Assembly (NCBI RefSeq): GCF_963662255.1
Contig: NC_085047.1
Span: 15,430,347-15,494,346 of the forward strand
DNA from: Cinclus cinclus
Lineage: Eukaryota > Chordata > Aves > Passeriformes > Cinclidae
Length of the DNA stretch: 64,000 bases
Reading direction: 5' to 3'
Part shown: positions 27,751-41,063 of the stretch, in pieces
Position numbering within the stretch: the stretch's first letter is position 1
How the letters are laid out: each line of letters starts with the position of its first letter
Notes under the pieces: model-generated
The model's database searches: none
Told to the model about the DNA's origin: nothing
The model's input: the letters and a program-made list of their open reading frames with translations, nothing else
Made by a program: the position numbers and the translations under genes

Positions 27751-30700
27751 GTTGGTACACGACATTATTTTTTATTATTATTTATATCTAGTCTCTGCTT
27801 GATGTCAGTATGACATGACTGTGCATGTGCTGTCTGTGAAAACCTATGAACTAAGAAAAATGTCCTTGAAAACATAATTTTCACTTACCTTACAGCTTTG
27901 TGCTTGAGAATTTCTTCTGTGGGGCTTAGAGAATGACTTGCCAGATAATAATGATCTTTTCCTTTTCAAATAGTACTTTCTAGGAGTTTATAGACTTCAC
28001 ACTGTTTTGAAAATTGTAAATATTCTCTGTTTTTTTTATTCTGTCATACTTGAAGATCTGTTAATATAATTCTTGCTCATGCATCTTTATTTTTGCTGTA
28101 TTATTACTTCAACAAGTATTCTACCCTTATAAGAAAACACAATATGTGGAAAATATGAAGTATTGCAAATGTGTGACTTTTATTTAAAAAGTCTTCTAAA
28201 CAACCTTACTTCCTTGTTTTTAATTTATTTTTAAAAGCATCCTTTACTCTGAAAAATGCAAGAGACTTTGCAAACTTGTATTTGAGATGGCAGTAATACC
28301 TGCAGCTAACACATTTGGCATGGAATTCAGAGAATGTTCAGAAAGCTGGTCTGAAAGAGGCCTGGCTGTTTCAAGTTGTAGTCCTAGGTCAGGGCCAGAT
28401 GCTCTTATGCTGTCCCTGGTGATGTTCTGTGAAGAAAAGCCTGTGATATAAGTACTGCTTAGTTCCAATGCTTGACTGTCTTGGCCACTAAAGACATCTA
28501 ATTTCTGACATTGAGTACAAACCTCTCTTGCCTTTGTTTATATATTATAATAATTTGATCCATTTAAGTCTCTTCCTCTTTGCAAACTTTCCTGCATTGA
28601 AAAACCACTTTTCAACACTTCTCTTGTCTCAAATTCCCCATCTGAATCCACATTTTTCTTGAAATGCAATGCCCAAAGCTAGATACAGTGAACAACTGTC
28701 TCTTTCGAAACATTGAGTAGGATAGGAGAAAAGCTTCCCAAGTCTTGTCCTTTTATTTCCAGTTCATTGGGTTCTAATAGCTTTGTACTCTTAAAAGCCT
28801 AGCAGAGTAAATCTTATGATTCTCTGCAACCAACAGCCCCAGGTATCTTCTGCACAGCAGCACAAGTCTGCAGTCTGAATTTGTGCAGTCAACTTCTTTA
28901 ATTCGTATTTTACATTCTGTACCTTGAATTGTATTCTTAAAGATGAACTTTTTTGTTCTTAATCATGTTTCTGCTTTGGTGCATAACACTGGAGGTTCAG
29001 AACTCGGTCTCAGCTTTATGCTGGCTGCATCTGAGCCTATGCCCTATCCAGATTACCTAATTAAAATATTTGGTAGAACTGGTGTTCTGATACTCCAGGT
29101 GGAGTCCCATTTTACCAGAACTTCAGTTGTAGCCATGAACCATGCTTTATTATAACCAAAGAGTACTTTCTGTGTGTTCACTTGTACTTCGTCAATATCC
29201 CATTTCCCCAGCATGCTTGTGAGCATATTATACCAGAAAATGCCAAGAGATTTAAATTCCAACAGAAATATGACATTTCTGCTTCTAACCTGTTTGAAAT
29301 TACATCAGTCTTGCAGTTTTATTCTTGAAAAATCTGACCTTTTTATGCTTTCTGCTACTCTTGTTTGTTTTTCCATTTTTTTCTTCCATCACTTTTTTGC
29401 CATTCCTTATTCCAAATTGTAGTAAAGCTTCTGAGTCTGTGTTGTTTGTTTTTTAAGCTTGGATTGTATTTACCGTTTTCCAGACTTGCCCATGCTTAGT
29501 GTATTTTGGTCAATGACTTCTGAAATTATTTAAAGGCTAAAATATCTTAAGGCTAAGCTAATCAAGTCCTTCTAATCTTGGAAATTCACTTAGCTAGGCT
29601 GTAAATGTGTCTTAGACTGTACCTCCTTGTCAGTGGTATTAGTAATGGCAGCCAGCTGTTCACACTTGACCTCCAGAGGGAAGATTAGTGAGAAAAAGGG
29701 ATTAGTCTTTCCCTCAAATGCTTTGATAGACCTCTCTCTTCATTACTATCAAATCAATGCTTTTCTTAATCTCTGCTTCCTAGTTCATTCTGTAACTTGT
29801 GAGTCATTGATGCTGTTTGCTTTGCCTTTCAGCCCTTCCTGGTTTTTACCTTGCTCTGGAGTTTGCCATTCAGTTATGTGATGCAAGCAAGAAGCTCTCT
29901 TGTTTTTTTCATCAAAATGATGAATTCTTCATTGAGCCCAGGGTGGTTGTCTTTGCTGTTCATGTAGTTTGGCTTACTTGACACTTGTGCCTGTAGTACT
30001 TTTTTATAGGAACTGTCACCACTTCGCTTGTTTTCCTGTTTATCTCTTTGACTTGTCACCTCCAAGTTGTTACCACTCATGGACCTACTGAAACCTCTCA
30101 TTCTGCTTTTCTTGTCCTGTTTCTGAAGGACTCTGGGTGGTTGAACACACGGTCACTCACCCATGTTGCCTTACAGTTCCTTACAGTTGGTTTCTGAAAT
30201 CAGTGACACATGTTTTAACTTATAAAAGTAAATGAAGGCTTTAAGTATGTATTGGTGTAAAGAATTTCCAGTTCTACTTGGGGTCATTGGTGCTGGTGCA
30301 AGCTAGTCAGTTGCCAAACTACAGTGTGGTTAGTAGAATATTAGTAGTTCACATCTTAATGCTTGAGATTGTATGCTGTTGGATATAAAGCCATAATAAA
30401 AGTAAATCGGAATTTCTGGGCATGCTTCTGCTGCTTATTTAATCATGAAAGTGTTACTGATGTCCACATAAACTGTTGTAGTCACCTTTGTTTTGATGTC
30501 CTTGGTCAAATATTGCTGGTTTTTATCGTTCTGCTGAGGGGAAATTCCATTGTGAAAGCAGAGCAGGTAGATAATGTGCAGAAATGCATCACAAAACCTC
30601 TGTGCTCTGGGGCTGACTTGACCTAAAAACCCAAGATTGTCTGAATCCTTTGTGTGTTCCTTGGGATGCTGAAACTGTTGAATTTACCTAGCTTTTAGCA

Positions 30701-32420
30701 GACCTTACAGCTGCTTTCAGAAAAGTATCCAGATATGCTTAGTTCTTGTGAATGTGTGAAAAATTAAGTTTGGACAGAGAATGAGCAGCTGCCCCTCTCT
30801 TATCTCCAGATCATCACCCCAAAGTGCTGGCTTTAATTCAGAGAACCAGTTCTCTTTGTCAGGAATAAATGTAAATCAGTTGCTTAATTCCCTCTGTGGG
30901 CTATGGGAAGGTTAGAGTTGCCTGGGAAGAATAGGGGTGACTTCACTGGAGCATGAAAACAGAGCCTGGGTCTCTATCACCTCACTTAAATCATTCATGC
31001 AGGTTTTGAACACTGACAAAGAGCCCAGAAAAACTCTGTCAACTTAAAGAAATATTATGAAATTATTTGTATAAGCTTTCCTGGTTTCACAGATGTTTAT
31101 ATTTTTTTCCTTTAACAATTACCTAGAATTCTGGCTGCAAGGAGAAATGTGAATGTGGAAGAAGTGAAATGGGGTTGATATTAAATAAAATTACTGACAT
31201 AAAAACTCTTCTAGAGATAAAGTGGTACTGTTTTGTAAAACAGCAGGATAATAACACTGGAAACCACATCTTGCACTCAGGAGAATTCAGCTGGAATTAG
31301 AAGCAGCTTAGTGCTGGCATGGTGGAGTATTTTTTGGAGAAACTTGCTTTGCTGTTACATTCCAAAGTTGAAACAATGTGTGTTAATTCTGAGAGTTCAT
31401 AATAACTTCCATCTGTATGTGAGCACGAATTGTTTCAATACCCTTGTTTTCTGTTTGTAAAATTGACTCGCTCGCAAAGTTCACAGAGGAACTTTTTGAG
31501 TTGGATGACATTATCTAAGGCCATAAATTTCCATTTAAGATTTCAGCTGTTTGACTCTTGCTAGCATAGAAGTGTGGGTTTTTTCCCAAGAGAAAGTAGT
31601 CATTTATGTCTAATTATATCTACCAAAAAAATTGTCACTATCATTGTCAAAGGTGAAGTACAATAGAGTTGCTAAAAATGGGAATGAATTGCACAGCTCT
31701 CCAAAGCATTAGACAGTGGCAGAGCATTCAGCAAGTACTAGCCCCATAAACTCTGTAGCTCCTAAGTTAGGGATGTGTATGGAGTATCTGAGGAAGCTGA
31801 GGCTTTAGTAGGAGAAAGACGTGTACTCTCATCCTGGTATTCACAGTGAAGTTACTGAGATTACACCATGAAAGCCTCTTGTTATGGTGGATGAATATTA
31901 GGAAATCCCCAAATCTTGGTAAGGTTTTTTTGTGGGTGATAAGTGAACATGGAACAGGGTCAAAATGGCATCTCTCAGAATTCTTTTTGTTCGGAATATG
32001 TTATGTGGGTGGCACCCAGTTCCGCTGGGGCACAGGCATGGATCTTGTGGAACTGAGCTGTCATAAGCACTTGAGCAGAGGTCTTGCTGCTCTAGGTTTC
32101 TTTGTCTCAATTATTTAATTAATTTTTTTAAACTTTGAAACGGGGTACTGAGAGTGCAGTGTCTTTGAGTTTTGAGTCGCAGGCCTGTAGAAAGAAAGCA
32201 TCTTTATTGCTGCTTTACTGGCTGCTTTGCTGTGTCTTTCCTTCATTCCCAGAGCCTTAATTGGTTTGGCCTAACTTCAGTGTAGGTTCTTCATTGCATA
32301 TGATGAGTAAATCTTTATTTAGTGACCACCCTCCTTGAGGTGAGTGAGTCCCTAGTGAGCACACAGTGTTACTGTGGGAGAATAACTCTCCCAAAATTGT
32401 ATACCCAGAAAGATAAGAGT

Positions 32421-32606
32421 GATGAGGCCTTGGCACTGGTTGCACAGGGAAGCTGTGGCTGCCCCATCCCTGGAGGTTTCCAAGGCCAGGTTGGATGGGG
32501 CTTGGAGCAGCCTGGTCTAGTGGAAGGTGTCCTTGGCCATGGCAGGGTGTTAGAATGAGATGGGCTTTACGGTTCCTTCCAACCAAAACAATTCTGTGAT
32601 TCTGTA
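32421..32606 (+). mobile_element. CR1 LINE fragment, 3' end
   Basis: Sense CR1 3' end: GAAGCTGTGGCTGCCCCATC, then CAGCCTGGTCTAGTGGAAGG and a tail ending ATTCTGTGATTCTGT. The terminal 8-mer-like repeats typical of CR1 are visible. Confidence 0.93.
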
Positions 32607-33252
32607 TTAAATGATTTCTGTACTGTATTGGTCATTTTGTCTAATGCATGCATTTATGGTGTGTAGCCATTGAGGAAAGCATGTCCATCTTGTTCATCAC
32701 ATTTCCAATTTCTTTAGGAATTCAAGAGGTCGTGTCTTGCTTGATACTTGACAGACATTATTCTCTGTCCAGTTCCCCGATTGCTTGTAGAGGACATAAT
32801 TTCAATAGAGCTGTAAAGCTGGTTTCTTTACGTACCAGTAAGAAGAGAATTTACTGCAGCTATTTTCTTGCGTGGGGCTGTCAAGTTATTTGCAATCTAA
32901 GTGTCAAATGATTTTCTATTTCAGTCAGCCACTGAAGGACACCAAATTAATTTGTCTCTTAATCTTCTGGATTTCTTATTCTAAGTCTTCTCTCAGCTTT
33001 ATCACAGAACCAGAGGGCAGCTGTATGACTGTTGTGAGACCCCTTTTATCCTTTTGCTGTGACCTTGGTCACTATCCCCGGCTGGCTTTATTGGACATGG
33101 CCTCAGGAGTGGTGGTGGTTTGTCCTTTGTCTAAATTAATGGCTCTTGAATAGTAGACTTGCAAAACCAGGTGTCAGATAATTTGGACCATTTTGTAACT
33201 TTGTTTTCTATAGCCAACCCAAGGAGCGAATGTGTCTAGGCTTACCTCAGGT

Positions 33253-33560
33253 CATAGAATCATACAACAGTTTGGGTTGGAAGGGAACTTGAAGACCGTC
33301 TTGTTCATGGGCAGGGATACCTTGCCTAGACCAATGCCTTCTCTGCACCAGCCCTGGACCAGCTTGCTCCAAACCCTGTGCAACCTGGCCTTGAACACGT
33401 CCAGGGATGGGGCAGCCACAGCTTGTGTGGGCAACCTGTGCCAGGGCTTTACCACCTTCTGAGTAAAGAATTTCTTTCTAGTATCTAATCTAAATCTGCC
33501 ATCTTTCAGTTTAAATCTCTTCCCCTTTTCCTATCCCTGTCTGCCCATGTAAAAAGTTCA
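33253..33560 (-). mobile_element. CR1 LINE fragment, 3' end
   Basis: Antisense CR1. It opens TCATAGAATCATACAACAG and contains CCTTGAACACGTCCAGGGAT and GGGCAACCTGTGCCAGGG. It carries an extra segment around 33325-33365 (a CCAGCCCTGGACC block) compared with the other copies. It ends near the GTAAAAAGTTC block. Confidence 0.93.
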
Positions 33561-35170
33561 TTGTTGGAGTTTGTTAATGGGGTCTCTGCATATGGTGTCA
33601 GACAGAGTATAACCTTCCAGGCATCATCTTCCAGGATTAGTGAAACCTGTGGAATTTGTTACACTGTATAAGTTAAGGTTGTTTTTTCTTTCTGTTCAGC
33701 CTGGAGGTGGTGCTCAGGATTGTTTCACAGAGCAGGCTTTTTTTCTCATCCTCATTTGTGTTGTCAGACCACTATTGAGTTGTGTTAGACTGATACTCCT
33801 ATTCACATTGGCATGACTTGCTCAGCCCTAGCCAAAGAATAGCTCTGCTTTCATCTGACTGTCATTAGCAGCACAAGAACTTTGCTATTTGATGTGGGGA
33901 AAAAAAATTACTCTCTTGTCAGCTTCCCCAGGGTTCTTTTTCTCATCAATAGAGTACAGATCCAGGGAAGTAACTGATGTCTAGCCCTTCTCTTGTGTGT
34001 CCACGGCCAATGTGTCCACATGGTGGCAGGTGGCGTTCACGTGCTTCGTGTAATCTGCTTGAGAAGCTGAGCAGCCAATGCTGCTTTCCTGGGAATGCTG
34101 TTTTTTGGGTGCATTGCTTGTCTAATGCACAAACATTCACAGAACCATGGAAGAAAAGTAAAATGCTTGTTATATTGTAGGTGTAGTTAAAGTGCTGTCT
34201 TCCTAATACCTGTATGGAATTAAAGTTAAATGCTTATGTACTAGTGCCATATGTAAGAGGCTGAACTGAAACTCAGCTGTTAAACATGAAATGAGGCAAG
34301 AGGTTCAGTTTCTGGCTTAGACTATCAAACATGAGAGAAAATCAGCTCTGTAATAGAAACTAGTAAACATTTCCATGGGAAGTTGAACAGCAGAAATGTT
34401 AGGCCTAGAAATTTATTTTGGCAATAAACACGAAGGAGCAGAAGTGTCTTTAAGATTTCTGTGGGTAGTGGTGTATATGCAGTGGTTATGGCCCTTTGAG
34501 TGTAGGATACTGTGACTTGCACACTACATCTTTTATGAGGCCCCTAAACTAAGATTATAAAACACACAGTTCAGAAAGAATGCGCCGTCTGAATCCAAGG
34601 CCAATTTAGCTACATACGGAAAAGTGTTCTTGAAAGAGCACAGGTTGAAGCCAGAGTCTAGTCCTTGTCTTGTGAAGTGCCAAGTTTTCATTTTAATGTT
34701 AAGAGGAAGGGACTGCACCTGAAAAACCATGAAGTACCTTCTCCAGCTGTGTAGAGCCAAAAGCTCTTAGGAGAGGTTTCATTCCTGAAACTTTCCTAGG
34801 GTAACAGTGAGCTGATACTTAGCCAGATCATTTAGAATTGGGGAATATATATATGTTTTTTGCAAACTTTTTGGAAAGGCTGTTTTTTTTCCTTATCACC
34901 TATGCCAAGATAAAATAGGTTGAAATGAGACTGGATTAGCTGTAACTAAAGCCCCAGCTTTCATTCAGCTGAAATCCTGCCTATCCTTGTCCGTAGGCAA
35001 GCGCCAAGATTAACTTACTCTGTGAAGGAGCAGATCTTGGCTGTTCAACCCATACAGACCCCAGCACCTGCAGCCTAAGCCCAGGCAGTGCTGGAGGCTC
35101 CTGTAGCTCTGGTGGGATGACCAGTGTGGTTGGGTGACTGGAAGGATGAAGCATTTCTCATGTATGGGCA

Positions 35171-35549
35171 GGCTGGGAGAGCTTCGATTTTTCAGCCTGG
35201 AGAAGAGATGGCTTTAGGAAGACCTCAGAGCCCCTTCCAGTCCTTGAAGGGGTTCCGAGACAGCTGAAGAGGGACTTTGGAGAAGAGCCTGGAGTGAGAG
35301 GACGAGGGAGAATGGTAGGGTTAGATCGGATATTGGGCAGAAATTCTTGGCTCTGAAAATGGTGAGGCCCTAGCAGAGGTTGCCCAGAGAAACTGTGGCT
35401 GTCCCATGCCTGGAAGTGCTCAAGGCCAGGCTGGACAGGTCTTGGAGCAACCTTTTCTAGTGGAAGGTATCTAGCCTGTGACAGGGGAATTGGAACTGGA
35501 TGAGCTTAAAAGTTCTTTCCAACCCAAACTGTTCTGGGTTTCTGTGAAT
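35171..35549 (+). mobile_element. CR1 LINE fragment, 3' end
   Basis: Sense CR1 with TTCAGCCTGGAGAAGAGATG, GAGGTTGCCCAGAGAAACTG and the distinctive end GATGAGCTTAAAAGTTCTTT CCAACCC. It shares this ending with the copy at 38919-39394, so both belong to one subfamily. Confidence 0.93.
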
Positions 35550-38500
35550 AGGAGAGGTGGCATCACCAGCTGTGCTTAGAGTCAGTCCTTCAAAATAATT
35601 TTGGGGGACCAACCTTACAGGCATATTCTCTATGTTACATAGCTTTTGTACTGTATAGCTGTCATCATCTCTGTGCATTAGCTCTTCAGACAGCAAAGTT
35701 TCTGAAAAAATTACTATGTTTTTAAAATAAAACCAAAATTAAATAATCAAAAGGCAAATGAATTCCTGATACAGTTGGTCTGACATAGACACGTCGTCTG
35801 CCAGCTTCAGCTGTTTTGTATTGTATATAAGTTCTATGATAAAATTGAAAAGGAAGTGGGAAGTCTGTTACCAAGCCCTGGCACAATGTGTCAGTGTATA
35901 GTTTTTCTTAACAAGTAGGATGTGTGCACTGGAGGCAAAGCTGGACATTCAAATATAAAGTGTTCACATCTATGGAATTCCAGGTCCTGCTTTGTAAACC
36001 TGTTTCTTCCTTTGGAGCCTTCTCTCTTTCTGCCATGTGGCCCATTTCTTAATGGGTAAAATAAATTATGGTAAAATGCATCTAATTTCTTGAAACTGCT
36101 TGCTTTAATGCATAAAAATTATTGTCTTTAATTTGCAATCAAATGAGACGCTATGACTTGTGGAGGTTTTTTGTTTTCTGAGTTTCCATTATCCTCACTT
36201 CTCCCCCTTCTGTTGTATAGTTTAATATGTATCTTTTGTCATCCTCGGGTCAGGATCAGTCTTGTACTTCTGTGTGTAAGATTTGGCACATCAGAGCACA
36301 AAGCCTATTTTGAAAGCTTTTGGTATGTAGCTACTTAATCATCCATAAATGCCCTTCAGATTTTTTTATATACTGTGGTTGAAGTTTAGAGCAAGTTGTT
36401 CTTCAACTAATGAAATAAAGGTGTCTGATATGTATGGGCTCATACACTTTTTTGTTAGTCCGGAATGTTTGGAAATCCAGAGCTTTAAAATACTTTGTTT
36501 TTCAAGGGACTGGAAATACTGATAGAATTATTGCATCTCTCTTTGCTGGCCTTGTGTGTAATTAATGTGAATATCTGTGAAGTTAATGTTGTGTAATTAG
36601 GGAAAAAAACATGCTCTGCTTCAATTTTGCATGTGTAAGTTGACGTTTTCAGGAAGACGAGTGCTGAACTGTCCTTGGTTTAATGCTCCCTGACCTCAGC
36701 TTTTAAGTTAGAAATATCATCCATCATATGGGAAACCGTTTCCTGTGTTGGTATGTCTTACTGTCAAGTGGAGTTCACTGAATGCTGGTGCTATCCTGAT
36801 AGGAAGCAAGTCCTTCACAGGTTAAACTGTTCATTCTGCACTCCTCAAATGGGAGCTTCCCATTTTATTCACAATCTAATCCTTTTTTTTAGAAGTCAGT
36901 CTCCTTTATTCACTGACAGTAATGTAGTAGATACCTGGAAAGCAGTTCAGCTGAAATGCAAGGTGTGGCTGGGAGCAGAGGGTCCCCAAATTCTTCTTCC
37001 ATTTAAGCTCCATGTGTCATGGGCTGAATTACTTGCTCTTGAGTAAAGCTTTCTTGAAGCAAAAGCCTTTTCACCTGAAAGAGCAGGGTTCACAAACCTG
37101 GATGAATGAACAGCCAGAAGCTCAATTTTACCCATTTTGAAACAAGGGCTTTTCCTGACACAACATGAAAGAGCAAATAGCAGAAGGATTTTGTGTTTAC
37201 AACATCTAATGGAGCTCATTGTTTGCCCACTGAAATAATTCTGCAAGTTTCTTTCCTGCAACATCTTAAGGTACAGGGTAGAGCTGGACTGATGTCATAT
37301 GGGAAAATTGCCTGGTTTTGGAGTGGATTTATTAAAAAGTGAAAGTAATGGATAAGTGGAGGAGGAGTGTGCAGCACTATAACCTTAACCATATATTTTC
37401 TCTGATTTCCATCCAGGACAAGGTGGTTCTCTGTACATACCTGTGTATTCCCTGAGAATATTCCCCTTTTGGTATTCATAGGTTGATATATAGGTAAAAA
37501 GTCAACTTTCAGGTATGTAGAATTACATTTGGGGAGCTAAACACACAGAGAAAATTTCACATTTAAGATGGAGGTATAGAATGTTGCTTATCTTTGACCT
37601 TTTGACTTTTGCACATCTGTCTGACCTTTTGTTCTGTGTCTGATGTAATGGTTTTTAATACAAAAGCTTAGGATAAAATGAAGTCATAGGAAGTAAGTGT
37701 GCCCATTTCCTATAATCCAGTGAGCATCAATTAGTGATACTGAACCCTTTTATGAACATCTGACCTGAACCTGTAAAGGTTATGGGCTCTGTAGTTTCAT
37801 CTTATCAAGCTGTAAATGCAGCAAGACTGCAGTAAACATGGTTTTAGTTATTTGAGTGCTTCACTGGGGAGCAGGGGAAGCTTTTTGGAGGCTAGTAACT
37901 GCTCTATCTTCTAAATTGCCTTTTTTAATGTTCTTTTATAAAACAGTTGTGGCATATGAGGTGTACCTTTATGGGCATGGGGCCCATATATGCTGGTTTT
38001 TGTAACAAGCCCAGTAACTGCTGTTTTATAGAAATACTTTATTTACACGAGTGACTATTTCTCCCAGCCTGTCTTTGACAGTGGTTCCCCTTACTGGACA
38101 CCAGACTGCAGCCATGAAGGCTAATGTTTGAGACCTCTCTGGAGGGGGTTTTGTGTTTCCTCTGAAGAAGAATTTCATAAATCGGTGAGAGAGTTCTTGA
38201 GGAAACGCAGCTTTTTGGCTCATCTAAATGTTTAGTTCTACAGTGTGTTCTACATGTATTCAAACACATACTCCCATTTCCTTATTTTCTTGAGGTCTCT
38301 CTCCAATAAACACTATTGCTGTGAAACCAAAATCCAGTATTAAATATTGCTGAAGTTTTAAAACTTAGAAGAAAACTGCTTCATAAGTGTTTGGCAGAAT
38401 AGTGCAAGTTGCTGTGCATTTAGAATTGAGGCTGCTGCTGTCTTGGAATAAAGATTAAACTTTGTGTTTTGGTGAATGTGAGAGTAAGAAGCAACTTAAT

Positions 38501-38918
38501 ATAATTCTAGGGCAAATCAAAGGAGGTAAAAGGGAATTAGGTCTGTTATCAGATGAGAATATAGTTTCCCTGATCACTTCTGAATCGTTCCTGTATGTAG
38601 ATTTCATGCATGAATTTCCCCTGCCTTTCAGATGGAAGTGAACTAAAATTCTCCATGCTGAGAGGAGAGGAAAGGAGGTTTCCTTTCCCAAGAAAGGCTG
38701 TTTTTGGGGCAGGAAGAACCAGTGGTGAGAAGTTGTTTCCATCTCAGTTGGATGCAGTTTGTGAGAACTGTATCAGCCAGAGCTCTGTGAGAACATTTTG
38801 CTGTAATGTAGAGATCAACATTTCTGAGCTGTACTAGTGACTGTCTTGATCTAGGGGCTGTGTAGCATCTCCAGTGTTAGTTATCACTGTTACAGGTCAA
38901 AGTGAGAGAGTGAGGGAC

Positions 38919-39394
38919 CCTCAACATCAGAAGGACGTGGACCTGTTAGAGTGAGTCCAGTGGAGGCCATGGAGATGCTCTAAGGGCTGGGGCTTCTTTG
39001 CTCTGGAGACAGTCTCGGAGAGCTGGGGGTTCAGGCTGGAGAGGAAAATGCTCCAGGGGGACCTTAAAGCCCCTTCCAGTGCCTGAAGGGGCTCCAAGAG
39101 ACCAGGAGAGGGACTGGAATTACAGGACAAGGGAGAATGGCTTCCCACTGCCAGAGGGCAGGATTAGATGAGATACTGGGCAGAAATTCTTGGCTGTGAG
39201 AATGGTGAGGTCCTGGCAGAGGTTGCCCAGAGAAACTGTGGCTGCCCCATGCCTGGAAGTGTTCAAGGCTAGGCTGGACAGTTTTTGGAGCAACCTGGTC
39301 TACGGGGAGGTATGTAGGCCCATGACAGGGGGGGTTAAAACTGGATGAGCTTAAAAGTTCTTTCCAACCCAAACCATTCTAGGATTTTGTGATT
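38919..39394 (+). mobile_element. CR1 LINE fragment, 3' end
   Basis: Sense CR1 starting at CTCAACATCAGAAGGACGTG and ending AACCATTCTAGGATTTTGTG. Same subfamily as the copy at 35171-35549. Flanks beyond the elements differ, so the two are separate insertions rather than a segmental duplication. Confidence 0.93.
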
Positions 39395-40302
39395 ACAGGA
39401 AATTATCTTATTGATATCAGCATCTCCCTTGTAAATGTGGGACAAACCAGGTTAGTTCAGACTAAGTATGCTTTAAAAATAACTGATTTTAAGTATCCTT
39501 CAAAGGTATAGCATAAAATGCAGTTATGTCCTCTTACTTCTTTGTTCACTGTTTGTGTGTCTTATTTGCTATTGCTAAATCAAAATTGTGGTGGGAGTCT
39601 TTTAAGATGGTTTTAGTGAAGGCTTTAGGCATGCTGGGTTGGCTTGAGAAACTTGAAAGCATATGCCCTATGGATTAATGAAGGACATGGGTCTTCAAGG
39701 ATATGGGTTTTTTGCTTTCTTGTCAGTTTAATACTCTTGAATGATAGGCAAAGTAAACATCTGCTTTTCAGGTGTAACTCTGGGAGGCAGACACAGGCAT
39801 ATGAAGATAAGTCATCATATCTATTGAAATAGCTGTTGTATTTGAGCTCTTCCTCTTGCTTGGATGAGGGCTGTCAGTACTGTGGCAGTCCTCTATTTGC
39901 TCCTTCTGGAAGCAAGATTGAGGATTTCAAGACTTGTTATAATCACAATGGTTATTTTTCTTTTTTCAGCTCCTACTTCCCCAAGAATCTTAAAAAAGTT
40001 TTAAAAACCCTTTTGTTATGATTACTTCTCAACTGTAATTTGTTCTTACTGATAGTCTTTTGAAGTATGAAAAATGAAACTTGTTTTTAGTTGCTTAGTG
40101 TGGAGGTACATTATCTAAAGACCTATTGATGCCACAACATGTTTTACTAATATTGTAGCTTAAGGGTTTTTTAGTAAACCCACATAGGTGTTCAGAGCTA
40201 GAACAGCTAGCCAGATTCAATAAAACAAAGGCAAGCAGCATGTGAACAGTTCAATAATCTAAAATTTTATAATTGCCCCCAAAAGATATAAACACACACA
40301 AC

Positions 40303-40368
40303 TGTTTATATAGCAGCAGGCATTATTTCACTGATCCCCCATAGTTGTTTATATAGCAACAGGCATTA
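40303..40368. repeat. 23-bp near-exact direct repeat
   Basis: A 23-bp unit (TGTTTATATAGCAGCAGGCA plus three bases) at 40303-40325 recurs at 40346-40368 with one change (G to A). The copies are offset by 43 bp. Intronic. Confidence 0.9.
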
Positions 40369-41039
40369 CAACAACACTTCCCGTTTTCATTATTGCAGTG
40401 CTTAGTCATCTGAATCCCTGCCAGTGCTCTGTCATACTCTGAAAAGTCACCCAGGATCTTGTAAAACAATTAACTATGTCATTTTATTAAAACTTCTAAA
40501 ACTTAATATTTCTGTCCCAGTATTTGACATTCTCTGAAAACCTTATGCAAATGCTTGGCTTGTGGCCAGCTCTGCAAATTTGATTGAAACAATACTTGTG
40601 CTTCTATTTTTCTCTGTAGGTTTTCACATTTGTGGAGCAGATGTTCTTTTGAAATTCTTGATGCTATCAAGAGAAACTCCTCATATAGCTGAAAATAATT
40701 CAGAATTGCTTTTGACTGCTTTAATATTGCAAGACCTTTGCATAGTGTAATAGTGGGTTGTGTCTACCTATTGTATAGGTACAGGTGCTGCTACAACATC
40801 AAGAGCCAGTTGCATGCAGTGGGGACTAAGGGAAGTCCAAAATGCAGCAGATTTTGGCATAGACTTTAATATTATGCACAATATGTACTTAAATGGGTGC
40901 TGTTTTGAACTATAACAATATATTCTGGTTGTTAGACTGCTGCCACATGGCTTAGAACAAGATGAATATGGCTGGGGAAACAATATGAGAAATGATGAAC
41001 AGATGAGTTCAGAATTGGAGTCATTCTGCACTCCCTGCC

Positions 41040-41063
41040 AAAAAAAAAAAAAAAAAAAAAAAA
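41040..41063. repeat. poly-A tract (24 A)
   Basis: Uninterrupted homopolymer in intron. No retroposed transcript was recognised next to it, so it is treated as a simple repeat. Confidence 0.95.

Noticed and set aside
35171..39394. Two similar CR1 copies about 3.85 kb apart, near the spacing of the 42.6/46.5-kb pair, suggesting a tandem 3.85-kb duplication
   Set aside because: Flanks of the 35.2- and 38.9-kb copies do not match, so the spacing is coincidence and the copies are independent insertions of one subfamily.
41040..41063. Poly-A tract as the tail of a processed pseudogene
   Set aside because: No cDNA-like sequence, poly(A) signal or target duplication is recognisable next to it.
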